Positions 8,598 through 17,469 of a DNA stretch of 64,000 nt are shown piece by piece. Every line of letters begins with the position of its first letter. The stretch's first letter is position 1. Source of the stretch: CALLJL01 sp964627255 (lineage in GTDB: Bacteria; Acidobacteriota; Aminicenantia; Aminicenantales; CALLJL01). The notes beneath the pieces were generated by a model. That model was not told where the DNA came from and did not search any database. It saw only the letters and a program-made list of their open reading frames with translations. The position numbers and the translations under genes are program-made. The DNA is taken from NCBI GenBank assembly GCA_964627255.1, contig CAZVIN010000128.1, positions 1 through 64,000 on the forward strand. The letters run 5' to 3'.

Positions 8598-10988
8598 CTA
8601 AAAATCGATTACTTCCTCGAGGTGGCTGCGGGAGGTGCGGATTAGAATCCTGGAGGACTTAAAAGTTAGCTCAATCGCTCCGTCCCTATCGGTGCGATAA
8701 ATTTTGGCTCCGAGTTTCCGGTAACGCTCCACAATTTCAGGGTGAGGCACGCCATAGAGGTTTCCCCTGCCAGCGCTGATTATGATTATTTTTGGTTTTA
8801 CGGCCTCCAGAAAAAGCTCGGAGCTTGAGGTGCGGCTGCCGTGATGGGGCGATTTTAACACCACCGCGGGTAGGTCAAATCCTAAGTTGACCAAATCTTG
8901 CTCACTTTTCTCGCCTATATCTCCAGTTAAAAGGACAAGGCCTTTTTTTTCGTGCAGCCGGAAGACCAGAGAGTCTTCGTTAGAGACCGAGGCGGGGTTT
9001 TTTGTCTGAGCCGGAGGGTGGAGAACCTCGAGCGTGAGCCCGGCAACGTTTAGCTGCTCGGAACGAAACAGATGACGACGCCTGCTGGTGGGAGGTAACT
9101 TAGCAGTAATTTCTTCATAGGTTTTATTTCCTTCAGGAGTGACCGCCTCCCAGAATTCTTTAATTTTAAAATTGTTGACAACAGCTCTCAGCCCGTTTAA
9201 ATGGTCAGGGTGGCCGTGAGACAGGACTAAATAATCAATTTTTTTTAAGCCACGACGCCAGAGAAAGGGAGAAACGACATATTCTCCCACGTCAAAGGAA
9301 TCATCATGAAAGCCGCCGCCGTCGATGAGCATCTTTTCTTTCCCGGGAAATTCGACGAGGATGGACTCGCCTTGGCCGACATCAAGGAGCGTGAGGCGAA
9401 GATGCTTGGTGGACGTGGGAAAGGGATGAAGGAGGAGGAGAAAAAGAAAAAGAGAAAAGCCGAGGCCTAAGAGCATTTTTTGAAACCGGAAGCGCCGGCG
9501 GGAGATTAAAAGAAATAAAAACAAAAAATAGCCCGCTATTACCCAAATGGGGGGCGGAGGAATTCTATAAGACAGCGGCTTAAAACCTTCCAAAAGCTGA
9601 CTCCAGAAAAAAAAGAGACGGACGAGCCATTTAACTAACAGAGCCAGAAGAGTGCCTATGGATGAGGAAAACCAAGAAGCCACCAGAAAGAGCCAGCCCA
9701 TGGCCATGGTTAAGCCGATGAGCGGCACCGCAGCTAAGTTAAGTATCAGGCCACTTAGAGTGATTCGATTAAAGGAATAGGCGACAAAAGGAAGGACGCC
9801 GAGCTGAGCCGCTACCGACAGGACAAATAAATCAGTGAGGCGCCAGGGTAGTATAGGGAGGTAGCGTTTTAGCCGCGGGAAGAAGATTATTATGGTCAAA
9901 GTGGCCATAAAGGTCAGGATGAAGCCCGCCTCGACCAACTGCAGCGGGTTAACGAGCAGAAGAAATAAAGCCGCGGCCGCTAAGGTATTAAGGAGGTGAG
10001 TATCTTTCCACAAAAGCCGGCCAAGGAGATAAATTATGGTCATCGTGGTAGCCCGAATAACTGAAGGTCGCCCCTCAACTAAGAGAGCGTAAAAAGTGAG
10101 CGCGGCGATGATAAAAATAGAGCGTTGCGGAACGGAAAGCCGACATAAGCGGAGCAAATGAAACAAAAAAAAGGAAATGATGGCGATATGGGCTCCAGAG
10201 ATGGCGATAAGGTGAAAAAGACCGGATTGCTGTAAGTTCTGGATGGTTGATTCCGACAAACGGCCGCGCTCGCCTAAGAGGAGGGCTTCTAAGAAGGCGC
10301 CTTCGGGAGAAAGAGAATTTTCGGCCGGAAAATGGTGCTCAATCTTTTTCTGCCAGGCTCGATGGAGCCCAGAAATAGTTCGGAGAAGGGAAAACTTATC
10401 GGGAGGGCCGAGGGGCTCAAGAAGGCGGAGGCTTTTGGCATATCCCCGACGATGGATTCCTCGGCTCTTCATGACGGTTAAGGAAACGGAAGGGCTGAAA
10501 TTACTGAAGTCGTCGTCACGAAGGAGACGAGCAGAAACTCTTACCTTATCTCCCGCTAAAATTTCTGGCCGGGGAATATCAGAAGAAAGAGGAAAGCTAA
10601 CCTGAACTAACCCTTTTATTTGCCTTTCTTTCCCTTCAAAACTAACCTTCTTTGTTTTGAGGAGGAGCTGAAGGCGGTCAGCCGTCAAAGTTGGGGTTTT
10701 CTTAACTTCACCTTCAAGGTCGAGATAATCTTCGGTGGAAATGGACCTTAGGGGGTTGGCTTCGAAGGCCTGGTTTTGGAGGTAATAATAACTGGCGCCA
10801 AAAAAAAGGAAGCCGGCCAAAGCAATAATGAAACTCAGGGTGTGACGGTGCTGAAAATAAAAAAACCAGGCGAGCAAAACGGCGGCCAAGAAAAATAATA
10901 TCACAAAAACGAGGGGCAAGTTAAAAGCTATCTGGCTAAGGAGGCCAGCAATTATGGCTAAAACAATTGGCAGTAATGGAAAGGCCAT
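8598..10988 (-). CDS. comEC: ComEC/Rec2 DNA-uptake channel
   Basis: Inner-membrane protein that passes single-stranded DNA into the cytoplasm during natural transformation. All three expected parts are present in 796 residues: an N-terminal membrane/OB-like domain (about 1-210), the multi-helix competence domain (about 230-510, with the family stretch LIAISGAHIAIISFFLF) and a C-terminal metallo-beta-lactamase-like domain with LSHGHPDHLNG near residue 585 and SPHHGSRTS near 710. It begins 6 bp after the M20 amidohydrolase, hence one operon. No other competence gene is seen in the window. Confidence 0.95.
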   Translation of the reverse strand: MAFPLLPIVLAIIAGLLSQIAFNLPLVFVILFFLAAVLLAWFFYFQHRHTLSFIIALAGFLFFGASYYYLQNQAFEANPLRSISTEDYLDLEGEVKKTPTLTADRLQLLLKTKKVSFEGKERQIKGLVQVSFPLSSDIPRPEILAGDKVRVSARLLRDDDFSNFSPSVSLTVMKSRGIHRRGYAKSLRLLEPLGPPDKFSLLRTISGLHRAWQKKIEHHFPAENSLSPEGAFLEALLLGERGRLSESTIQNLQQSGLFHLIAISGAHIAIISFFLFHLLRLCRLSVPQRSIFIIAALTFYALLVEGRPSVIRATTMTIIYLLGRLLWKDTHLLNTLAAAALFLLLVNPLQLVEAGFILTFMATLTIIIFFPRLKRYLPILPWRLTDLFVLSVAAQLGVLPFVAYSFNRITLSGLILNLAAVPLIGLTMAMGWLFLVASWFSSSIGTLLALLVKWLVRLFFFWSQLLEGFKPLSYRIPPPPIWVIAGYFLFLFLLISRRRFRFQKMLLGLGFSLFLFLLLLHPFPTSTKHLRLTLLDVGQGESILVEFPGKEKMLIDGGGFHDDSFDVGEYVVSPFLWRRGLKKIDYLVLSHGHPDHLNGLRAVVNNFKIKEFWEAVTPEGNKTYEEITAKLPPTSRRRHLFRSEQLNVAGLTLEVLHPPAQTKNPASVSNEDSLVFRLHEKKGLVLLTGDIGEKSEQDLVNLGFDLPAVVLKSPHHGSRTSSSELFLEAVKPKIIIISAGRGNLYGVPHPEIVERYRKLGAKIYRTDRDGAIELTFKSSRILIRTSRSHLEEVIDF

Positions 10989-10994
10989 TGATGC

Positions 10995-12305
10995 TTAGCG
11001 AGGGAGCGATTCGCCAGCCCTCGCTTTCTCCAAGCAGTCAAGGAGCAGGTGGCACAGGAGTCTGATGCCTACGGGAATGCTTCTTTCATCCGGGTTGAAG
11101 TACGGACTATGCAGCGGTGGCGCCTGGGTCTCCTTAGGATTTCGAACTCCCAGGAAGAAGAATAAGCCGGGAATCTTCTGACAATAAAAGGCAAAGTCTT
11201 CTGCCACAAACTGCGGCTTAAGCTCCAGAAGATTTTCTTCACCGAGAACTTTGATTAGGGTGGGGCGCATGATTTTGGCCAGCTCTGGATGGTTATAGAC
11301 AGCGGGAATTAACTGACGATAATCTAAGCTAAAATCACCGCCCAGCGGCTGAACTATGCCCCGAACTATTGACGAGATAAGCTTAGGTACTTGCTGGCGA
11401 TTCTTATCACTGAGAGTTCTGACCGTTCCTTCTAAGCGGACCTCGGCCGCGATCACGTTAGACCGAACACCACCGGAGACCTTGCCGACACTAAGCACAA
11501 TCGGGTCAGCCGGGTCGATATTACGGGAGGATAAAGATTGTAAGGCCATTATTACTCGGGAAGCGAGGACGATGGCGTCAACTCCTTCCTGGGGTCGCGC
11601 GGCGTGAGCGCTCTTGCCCTTAATGGTCAGCTGGAACCAGTCTGAATTGGCCATGATTACCCCGGGAGAGAACATGACCTCGCCCACCACCGCCTCCGGC
11701 CAAACATGAAGGCCAAAAATGGCGCGCACTGGTGGGTCATTAAGAACGCCTTCCTTAACCATGAGCCAGGCGCCGCCTTCCTCGCCCTGGGGTAAGCCCT
11801 CCTCGGCGGGCTGAAAGATGAATTTTACATTCCCGGGTAGTCTATTCCGGAGCTCGTTCAGGACATAGGCCGTGCCAAGAGCAACGGCCAGATGGACGTC
11901 ATGGCCGCAGGCATGCATCACGCCTGAATTCAGAGATTTAAAAGGGACAGGCGCCAATTCCTGAATCGGCAAAGCATCCATGTCGGCCCTGATGGCCACG
12001 GTCGGTCCTGACTCCCTACCATGGAGCAGGCCAACGACCCCTGTTTTGGCTACACCGCTTTTTACCTCAAAGCCCAAGGAAATAAGCCTGGAGCTAATCA
12101 GGCGGGAGGTTTCTACTTCTTGGCCGCTCAGTTCGGGGTTCATGTGAAAGTAACGTCGTAACCGAATAATTTCAGGGCGGTATTTTTCGATTAAGGCTTC
12201 AATCTCCGCCGCCGTCTTTTTATCCACGGCGAAAGAAGGAAACGGAAGGAAAGTTAATAAAGAAATAAAAATTAAAAAAAATATATAAAAATATTTCTTC
12301 TTCAT
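10995..12305 (-). CDS. Exported M20-family amidohydrolase
   Basis: Zinc-dependent amidohydrolase/carboxypeptidase of the M20D type (N-acyl amino-acid or hippurate hydrolase-like). The 436 residues start with a signal peptide (about 1-26, ending PSFA), unusual for a group that is often cytoplasmic. Metal-site motifs follow: IRADMDALPI near 108, MHACGHDVH near 130 and EEG near 168. The dimerisation domain lies in the middle. The start has only a weak GGA upstream, with a promoter directly before it. Substrates may be peptides or acylated amino acids in the periplasm. Confidence 0.88.
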   Translation of the reverse strand: MKKKYFYIFFLIFISLLTFLPFPSFAVDKKTAAEIEALIEKYRPEIIRLRRYFHMNPELSGQEVETSRLISSRLISLGFEVKSGVAKTGVVGLLHGRESGPTVAIRADMDALPIQELAPVPFKSLNSGVMHACGHDVHLAVALGTAYVLNELRNRLPGNVKFIFQPAEEGLPQGEEGGAWLMVKEGVLNDPPVRAIFGLHVWPEAVVGEVMFSPGVIMANSDWFQLTIKGKSAHAARPQEGVDAIVLASRVIMALQSLSSRNIDPADPIVLSVGKVSGGVRSNVIAAEVRLEGTVRTLSDKNRQQVPKLISSIVRGIVQPLGGDFSLDYRQLIPAVYNHPELAKIMRPTLIKVLGEENLLELKPQFVAEDFAFYCQKIPGLFFFLGVRNPKETQAPPLHSPYFNPDERSIPVGIRLLCHLLLDCLEKARAGESLPR

Positions 12306-12313
12306 TTTTTTCC

Positions 12314-12342
12314 ATAATAGGTCGACTAGGGCGCAAAGTCAA
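12314..12342 (-). promoter_or_regulatory. Putative promoter of the M20-comEC operon
   Basis: Minus strand: TTGACT (12342-12337), 17 bp, TATTAT (12319-12314). The -10 box ends 8 nt before the ATG at 12305, so the transcript is expected to be leaderless or nearly so. Confidence 0.6.
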
Positions 12343-12433
12343 GAAAGCGAGGCCGAGATTCTTCACCCCTAAACTTCTTGGTCTTGGTCTATTTTATAGG
12401 AACTGGTTTACAAAAATTGGTAAAGAATTGGGA

Positions 12434-12488
12434 AAAAATTGGTGACACCTAAAAATTGGTGACACCTTACATATTTACTTAATTTTTT
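12434..12488. repeat. Dispersed fold-back repeat, copy A
   Basis: The unit AAAAATTGGTGACACCT occurs twice in tandem (12434-12450 and 12451-12467), followed by TACATATTTACTTAATTTTT. Looser AAAAATTGG-like units precede it from about 12414. The core GGTG-A-CACC is palindromic. The same pattern recurs at 12548-12596, 45951-45985 and 55704-55751. Confidence 0.7.
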
Positions 12489-12547
12489 ACTTACTCCTTT
12501 TTTAAAAAACGCGGCAATGGAAAAACCGCAAGGAGGCGAACTCCTTC

Positions 12548-12596
12548 AAAATTAGTGGTTAGAAATCAGTGGTACCTCAGATATTTGCCTAATTTT
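12548..12596. repeat. Dispersed fold-back repeat, copy B
   Basis: Diverged copy of the same element: AAAATTAGTGG, then AAATCAGTGGTACCTCAG followed by ATATTTGCCTAATTTT. The order (partial unit, full unit, ATATTTxCxTAATTTT tail) matches copy A. Confidence 0.55.
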
Positions 12597-12722
12597 GGCC
12601 TTATTTTATTATTGCGTTCTGCCTATTCTTAGCCAAGCCTAAGGGGCAAGTCGGCGATGGCCGAAGCTCTTAGGCAAGGTTTCAGGTCGTAGCCTTCCCT
12701 AATCGGCCTTCAAGAGAACCTT

Positions 12723-14333
12723 TTATTTAAACTGGCTTTTCTCTTGATAGAAGCCGAAAACTTCGCCGAGGGTAGCGGCGATTTCGCCCAGGGTGGCTTG
12801 GGCTTTGACCGCAGCGATAATTGCTGGCAGGATATTTTCTGAGGAGCTCGCCACTTGCCTTAATCTTTTAAGCGAAGATGCTACCTGATTCTGGCGGCGT
12901 CGCTCGCGCTTCATCTTCAGCCTGGCTATTTGTTTTTTTTCTACCTGGGGGGAGACTTCGAGCAACTCGAAACGAGGTTTTTCACCGGCTAACCGGAATT
13001 GGTTAACCCCTACTACCACCTGTTCCCGGCTATCGGTCAATTGTTGTTGGCGGTAGGCGCTTTCTTCAATTTGTCTCTGGACAAAGCCGCTTTCGATGGC
13101 GGCCAACATCCCGCCTTGCTCTTCAATCTTTTGGACAAGCTCCCAAACCTTAGCTTCCATGGCCACGGTCAGGCTTTCCAGGAAATAACTCCCGCCCAGA
13201 GGGTCAACGGTTTCCGCCACACCGCTTTCATAAGCCAGAATCTGCTGAGTGCGCAGAGCGAGGCGGGCTGATTCTTCTGTTGGCAGGCAAAGGGCTTCGT
13301 CGCGGGAATTGGTGTGGAGCGATTGCGTACCACCCAAGACTGCGGCCAGAGCTTGAAGCGTCACCCTGATGACATTATTTTCAGGCTGGTGGGCCGTCAG
13401 AGTGCAGCCGCTGGTTTGAGTATGAAACCGGAAAAGCCATGACTCAGGATGTTGGGCGCCAATTATATTTTTCATGATTTTAGCCCAAAGGCGTCTGGCC
13501 GCCCGAAACTTAGCAATCTCCTCGAAGAAATAATTATGGGAGGCTAAGAAAAAAGAAAAGCGCGGGGCAAAAGAATCCACGGCGAGCCCCGCCTGTTGCG
13601 CGGCGCGGACATAGGTAATTCCATTGGCCAAGGTAAAGGCCAGCTCCTGGACGGCCGTGGCTCCTGCCTCCCGAATATGGTAGCCGCTAACTGAAATAGG
13701 GTTCCAGCGCGGGACGTGAGCTTGGCAGAAGGCGATCAAATCCGTCACCAACCGTAAAGAAGGTCGGGGCGGGTAAATATATGTTCCGCGAGCGATGTAT
13801 TCTTTGAGGATATCATTCTGGACTGTTCCGGAGAGCGAACCATAAGGGATGCCTCTTTTTTCGGCTAAAGCTAAGAACATGGCTAAGATGGGTGCTGCCG
13901 TGGCGTTGATGGTCATCGACACGCTGACTTTATCCAGAGGAATGGACCGGAAAAGCTCTTCCATGTCCCAAAGCCCATCGATGGCGACGCCAACGCGGCC
14001 TACCTCTCCTTTAGCTTGAGGATGGTCTGAATCCAGGCCGATTTGGGTTGGTAAGTCAAAGGCAACACTTAAGCCTGTTTGCCCCTGAGCCAAGAGATAC
14101 CGAAAGCGGCGGTTAGTCTCCTCGGCTGTTCCATAGCCGGCGTACTGGCGCATTGTCCAGAGCCGGCCCCGGTACATATTAGGATAAATGCCTCGAGTAT
14201 AAGGGAATGAACCTGGCTGGCCGAGGTCACGCTCAAAATCAAATTCGGCCACGTCTTGAGGGGTGTAAACTCGTTTGATGTTAATTCCGGAAGGGGTACT
14301 GAAGAGGGGCTTTCTTTCCTTTTCTTCGGCCAT
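12723..14333 (-). CDS. Methylmalonyl-CoA mutase large (catalytic) chain
   Basis: Catalytic TIM-barrel part of adenosylcobalamin-dependent acyl-CoA mutase, interconverting methylmalonyl-CoA and succinyl-CoA. The 536 residues end without the B12-binding domain, so a separate small B12-binding chain is needed; none is in this window. Family motifs include RQYAGYGTAEETNRR near 62, GLSVAFDLPTQIGLDSDHP near 88, SGYHIREAGAT near 218 and TQTSGCTLTAHQPENN near 312. It follows enolase by 43 bp. Isobutyryl-CoA or ethylmalonyl-CoA mutases are related alternatives. Confidence 0.9.
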   Translation of the reverse strand: MAEEKERKPLFSTPSGINIKRVYTPQDVAEFDFERDLGQPGSFPYTRGIYPNMYRGRLWTMRQYAGYGTAEETNRRFRYLLAQGQTGLSVAFDLPTQIGLDSDHPQAKGEVGRVGVAIDGLWDMEELFRSIPLDKVSVSMTINATAAPILAMFLALAEKRGIPYGSLSGTVQNDILKEYIARGTYIYPPRPSLRLVTDLIAFCQAHVPRWNPISVSGYHIREAGATAVQELAFTLANGITYVRAAQQAGLAVDSFAPRFSFFLASHNYFFEEIAKFRAARRLWAKIMKNIIGAQHPESWLFRFHTQTSGCTLTAHQPENNVIRVTLQALAAVLGGTQSLHTNSRDEALCLPTEESARLALRTQQILAYESGVAETVDPLGGSYFLESLTVAMEAKVWELVQKIEEQGGMLAAIESGFVQRQIEESAYRQQQLTDSREQVVVGVNQFRLAGEKPRFELLEVSPQVEKKQIARLKMKRERRRQNQVASSLKRLRQVASSSENILPAIIAAVKAQATLGEIAATLGEVFGFYQEKSQFK

Positions 14334-14376
14334 CCCTTATCAGACCTGCCTAAGGCTTCCGAACTATCGGTAAGAA

Positions 14377-15669
14377 CTAAGAAAGGAAACGAGAATAAGC
14401 GAGGCGGCCGGCATAACTCCCGCGTTCTTTAAGTTCGGCCTCGACCTCCAGCAGACGGTTATATTTGGCCATCCTTTCGCTGCGGCTTAAAGAGCCCGTT
14501 TTGATCTGCCCACAATCAAGCGCCACGCTGAGGTCAGCGATAAAGGTATCCTCAGTTTCCCCTGAACGGTGGGAGATTATGGTTCCGTAGCCGTTTCTTT
14601 GCGCTTCTTCGACGGTTTTGACCGTCTCGGTCAGGGTGCCGATTTGATTGAGCTTAATCAGAATGGCGTTGGCTATACCTTCCTTTATCCCGCGACGGAA
14701 TCGTTCTAAGTTGGTGACAAAAATGTCATCTCCAATTATTTGGATATCCTGGCCCAGCGCCTGAGTAAGTTTTTTCCAACCCGGCCAATCATCCTCAGCC
14801 AGACCGTCTTCAAGCGAAATGAGGGGATATTTTTTCCTTAAGCCCTGATAAAAAGCGATCATCTCCTCTGAAGAGTATTTAGAGCCGTCGGATTTTTTAA
14901 AAACATAGATTCCTTCCTCGTAGAGTTCGGAGGCGGCCACGTCAATCGCTAAATAAATGTCTTTACCCGGCTGGTAGTTAGCAGCCTCGATACTCTCCAT
15001 GATGAGAGCTAAGGCTTCCTCATCTTGCTTTAAATGAGGAGCAAAACCGCCTTCATCACCCACCGCAGTACTGTAACCCTTGGATTTAAGGATTTTCTTC
15101 AGGTGCTGAAAAACTTCCGCCGCCTGCCTTAAGGCTTCGGAAAAGGTTTCGGCCCCCGCGGGGACGACCATGAATTCCTGAATATTAAGGTTATTATCCG
15201 CGTGAAACCCGCCATTGAGGATGTTGATCATCGGAACAGGGAGGCGATAATTGGGCCGAGGACAAAGCGATTCGTAGAGGGGCTTTTTTTGGGCCGCCGC
15301 CGCGGCCACGGCCACAGCCATCGAGACCGAAAGAATTGCGTTAGCGCCAAGCCGGCTCTTATTATTAGTCCCGTCGAGCTCTAAGAGGCGTTGGTCGATG
15401 AGCTCCTGCTCCGCAGCATTTAACCCGATAATCGCCGGGCCGATGACCTCATTGACGTTGGCCACAGCTTTTTTTACTCCCTTCCCTAAGTACCGCTTTG
15501 GGTCGCCGTCGCGAAGCTCTAAAGCCTCATGAGTTCCGGTAGAAGCACCCGAGGGCACGGAGGCGACCCCGCGACTACCATCCTCGAGATAGACCCAGCA
15601 TCTGATAGTCGGATGGCCTCGGGAATCGAGGATTTCCATGGCTTTCACTGCTGAGATTCGCCTTGACAT
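14377..15669 (-). CDS. eno: Enolase
   Basis: Glycolytic enzyme converting 2-phosphoglycerate to phosphoenolpyruvate. The 430-residue length is standard. Clear motifs are SGASTGTHEALELRDGD near 40, the metal/active-site loop GDEGGFAPHL near 205, SLEDGLAEDDW near 286, GDDIFVTN near 312 and the signature LIKLNQIGTLTET near 335, followed by SHRSGETEDTFIADL. A GAGGAG ribosome-binding site precedes the ATG at 15669. Confidence 0.98.
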   Translation of the reverse strand: MSRRISAVKAMEILDSRGHPTIRCWVYLEDGSRGVASVPSGASTGTHEALELRDGDPKRYLGKGVKKAVANVNEVIGPAIIGLNAAEQELIDQRLLELDGTNNKSRLGANAILSVSMAVAVAAAAAQKKPLYESLCPRPNYRLPVPMINILNGGFHADNNLNIQEFMVVPAGAETFSEALRQAAEVFQHLKKILKSKGYSTAVGDEGGFAPHLKQDEEALALIMESIEAANYQPGKDIYLAIDVAASELYEEGIYVFKKSDGSKYSSEEMIAFYQGLRKKYPLISLEDGLAEDDWPGWKKLTQALGQDIQIIGDDIFVTNLERFRRGIKEGIANAILIKLNQIGTLTETVKTVEEAQRNGYGTIISHRSGETEDTFIADLSVALDCGQIKTGSLSRSERMAKYNRLLEVEAELKERGSYAGRLAYSRFLS

Positions 15670-15750
15670 CGGTTTCTCCTCTTAGGTCTTAATTTTTAAC
15701 GCCTCAAGAAACAAGAAATAAGAAATCGTCAGCTCTTTTTTAGCCAGTCG

Positions 15751-16071
15751 TTACTCTGCTTGTGGCCCTTTTTCCTGGCCCTTGCGTGTGTATTCTTCTT
15801 TCTTTTTCTCCAAAAATTCCCGAATTGCGTCGATTCCTTCCTGTGTCTTTTCTTTAACCACCTTAATACCCTTTTCTGCCTCTTCGGCCAGCTTTTCGTA
15901 ACTTTCCTTAGCCATCTCGCCCGTCTTAATAGCCTGCTGTTTTATTTTTTGCCGGGTTTCCTTGCCGCTGGCCGGTGCGTACAGAATACCGAGGATAAAA
16001 CCGGTTGCGGCCCCGATAAGAAAAGAAACAGCTAAGCTAACGGCGCTTGTTGAGCCTTTGTTCTCAGCCAT
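15751..16071 (-). CDS. YtxH-domain small membrane protein
   Basis: A 106-residue protein with one N-terminal Gly-rich membrane helix (about 10-32, GAATGFILGILYAPASG) and a long charged helix likely to form a coiled coil. The helix followed by APxSGKETR is the YtxH/gas-vesicle-protein-like signature. The role is poorly understood; stress-related envelope proteins belong to this group. Its start overlaps the end of the preceding DUF948-like gene by 8 bp, so the two are coupled. Confidence 0.82.
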   Translation of the reverse strand: MAENKGSTSAVSLAVSFLIGAATGFILGILYAPASGKETRQKIKQQAIKTGEMAKESYEKLAEEAEKGIKVVKEKTQEGIDAIREFLEKKKEEYTRKGQEKGPQAE

Positions 16072-16441
16072 AGGTCTTCTCCTTTCTTTTCTTTTTCTTC
16101 CGCCATAAAAACTGAAGCAAGGGGAAGATAAGCGGCCAGTAGCGGGAAGCCGGCTTAATTAGTCGGCCGGCGAAAAAGCTGAGGATTTCAGCCAGACTGG
16201 CGGCAATTTTCTTGGACGACTCGAGAGTCGCTCCTAAGGTTTCAACCTTTTCTTTAACCAGCACTTGAAGCTCTTCCAGTTGCTGCAGGTTGCGGCGCAG
16301 CTCGGCCAAGGCCCTTTCCCCTTCTTCAGCCGTTTTTTTTAGCTGATGAAGAAAAATGACTAAGTAGGTGGCTACGGCCACTATGACAAAGGTAATGACC
16401 AGCCATAAAAACTGATTAAGGGTTAGCGGCATAACTTTCAT
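16064..16441 (-). CDS. DUF948-like membrane-anchored coiled-coil protein
   Basis: A 125-residue protein with one N-terminal membrane helix (about 10-32) followed by a heptad-like region (about 33-85) and a second hydrophobic patch near the basic C-terminus. The layout fits DUF948 proteins, which often sit next to YtxH proteins as here. The function is unknown. Confidence 0.75.
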   Translation of the reverse strand: MKVMPLTLNQFLWLVITFVIVAVATYLVIFLHQLKKTAEEGERALAELRRNLQQLEELQVLVKEKVETLGATLESSKKIAASLAEILSFFAGRLIKPASRYWPLIFPLLQFLWRKKKKRKEKTYG

Positions 16442-16479
16442 CCAGAAAAATAAAGGAAAACAGGCTAATTGTCAATTGA

Positions 16480-17055
16480 TTATCCGGGGAGCAGAATTTT
16501 CCGGACTCGCTCGAGGCCAAATTCGCTTTCTATTTGCTCGACAAGCGGCGTTTCGGCGTCTAATTTCCCTTTCTGGACCGCCTTTTCCCAGTTGGTTAAG
16601 CTCTCCCGGGCTTCAAAGTGCGGGTGAAGACGGCTAAGCTGGCGCAGGCCACTGCAGGCCTGCCAATGAGTGATTATCAGCAAAGCCAGGACGCCAAAAA
16701 AGACATTTGGTCCTGGAAGAAACGCCGCCAGGCCGCTCACGGGTAGAAAGAGGATTTCGGCCAACAAATAGAAGATCCGACGGATTTTTCGGCGGCGAAG
16801 GAAATGCCGCCAGTGGAGGTCAATTTTTGCGCTCTGGAGAGAAGAGTGATAAACGACCAAAGGCCCTTTCTCGCGACTGCCGCGAATAAAAATCTTATCC
16901 TCACTGAGGAAGCGAAAAGGCAGGCTCAGGAAGCGAGCCTGGGCTTTGGCCCAAAGCCGCTTGGGCCAGGAGAGATGCTTGGGAATAAGCTCGGCCATTT
17001 CAGGAGACAGGACGACCCAGCGGCCGCGGCTATCATGAGTGAAAATTAGATTCAT
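16480..17055 (-). CDS. Uncharacterised protein with two hydrophobic segments
   Basis: A 191-residue protein with a soluble N-terminal domain and a hydrophobic hairpin at about 102-132 that contains FLPGPNVFFG. The hairpin and flanking arrangement recall the mitochondrial K+/H+-exchange-related family, but I cannot confirm this by eye. It probably leads a transcription unit with the DUF948-like and YtxH-like genes. A promoter whose -10 box ends 9 nt before its ATG suggests a nearly leaderless mRNA. Confidence 0.65.
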   Translation of the reverse strand: MNLIFTHDSRGRWVVLSPEMAELIPKHLSWPKRLWAKAQARFLSLPFRFLSEDKIFIRGSREKGPLVVYHSSLQSAKIDLHWRHFLRRRKIRRIFYLLAEILFLPVSGLAAFLPGPNVFFGVLALLIITHWQACSGLRQLSRLHPHFEARESLTNWEKAVQKGKLDAETPLVEQIESEFGLERVRKILLPG

Positions 17056-17469
17056 CCTGGCCTCATTTTATCTTCCCCTCGGGCTAAGCGCAATTCCGGC
17101 TTGAATTTAATGCCCTCCTCTGGCCGCCTGATTTAAAAAGTCGCTCTTATGGAATTTAGTTGATGAGAATGGGACCTGGGAATAGGAGAGGAAAGGACTA
17201 ATTTCTACTCTTGGTTATGGTTAGTATTTATCAGGCCCCAGAAAATGGTATCTCTACATCCTGCCTCTGATATTTTGGCCCTACGTTTCATCTTTGCTCC
17301 AATTAAATCTTATAGTTACGCAATTAATGACCCAGTTTTTTATCAACTAATCGGGAGGTGAACCAAAGAATTCAAACGAGGCAGGATAAGAAAAGGTTAT
17401 TAAAAGCGTTCGGAGTCGATGTCTACGTAAATGGAAAAGAAATCAAGGAAGGGGAATTGAAAGGGATTA
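17056..17469. other. Intergenic region with a short plus-strand frame
   Basis: Apart from the promoter near 17080 this holds a 53-codon plus-strand frame (17358-17519, GTG start, no clear ribosome-binding site). It encodes a protein-like stretch, FGVDVYVNGKEIKEGEL, and overlaps the end of the minus-strand BtuF-like gene. A short direct repeat (ATTAAAAGC followed by TCGG) occurs at about 17399 and 17468. The frame could be a gene remnant; support is weak. Confidence 0.3.
17065..17093 (-). promoter_or_regulatory. Putative promoter of the three-gene envelope unit
   Basis: Minus strand: TTGCGC (17093-17088), 17 bp, TAAAAT (17070-17065). The -10 box ends 9 nt before the ATG at 17055. Confidence 0.5.

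Larger units (their letters stand above)
12306..12722. other. Intergenic region with dispersed repeats
   Basis: About 415 bp between two minus-strand genes. It contains the M20 promoter, two copies of the dispersed fold-back repeat (listed separately), and no recognisable gene. Confidence 0.5.
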
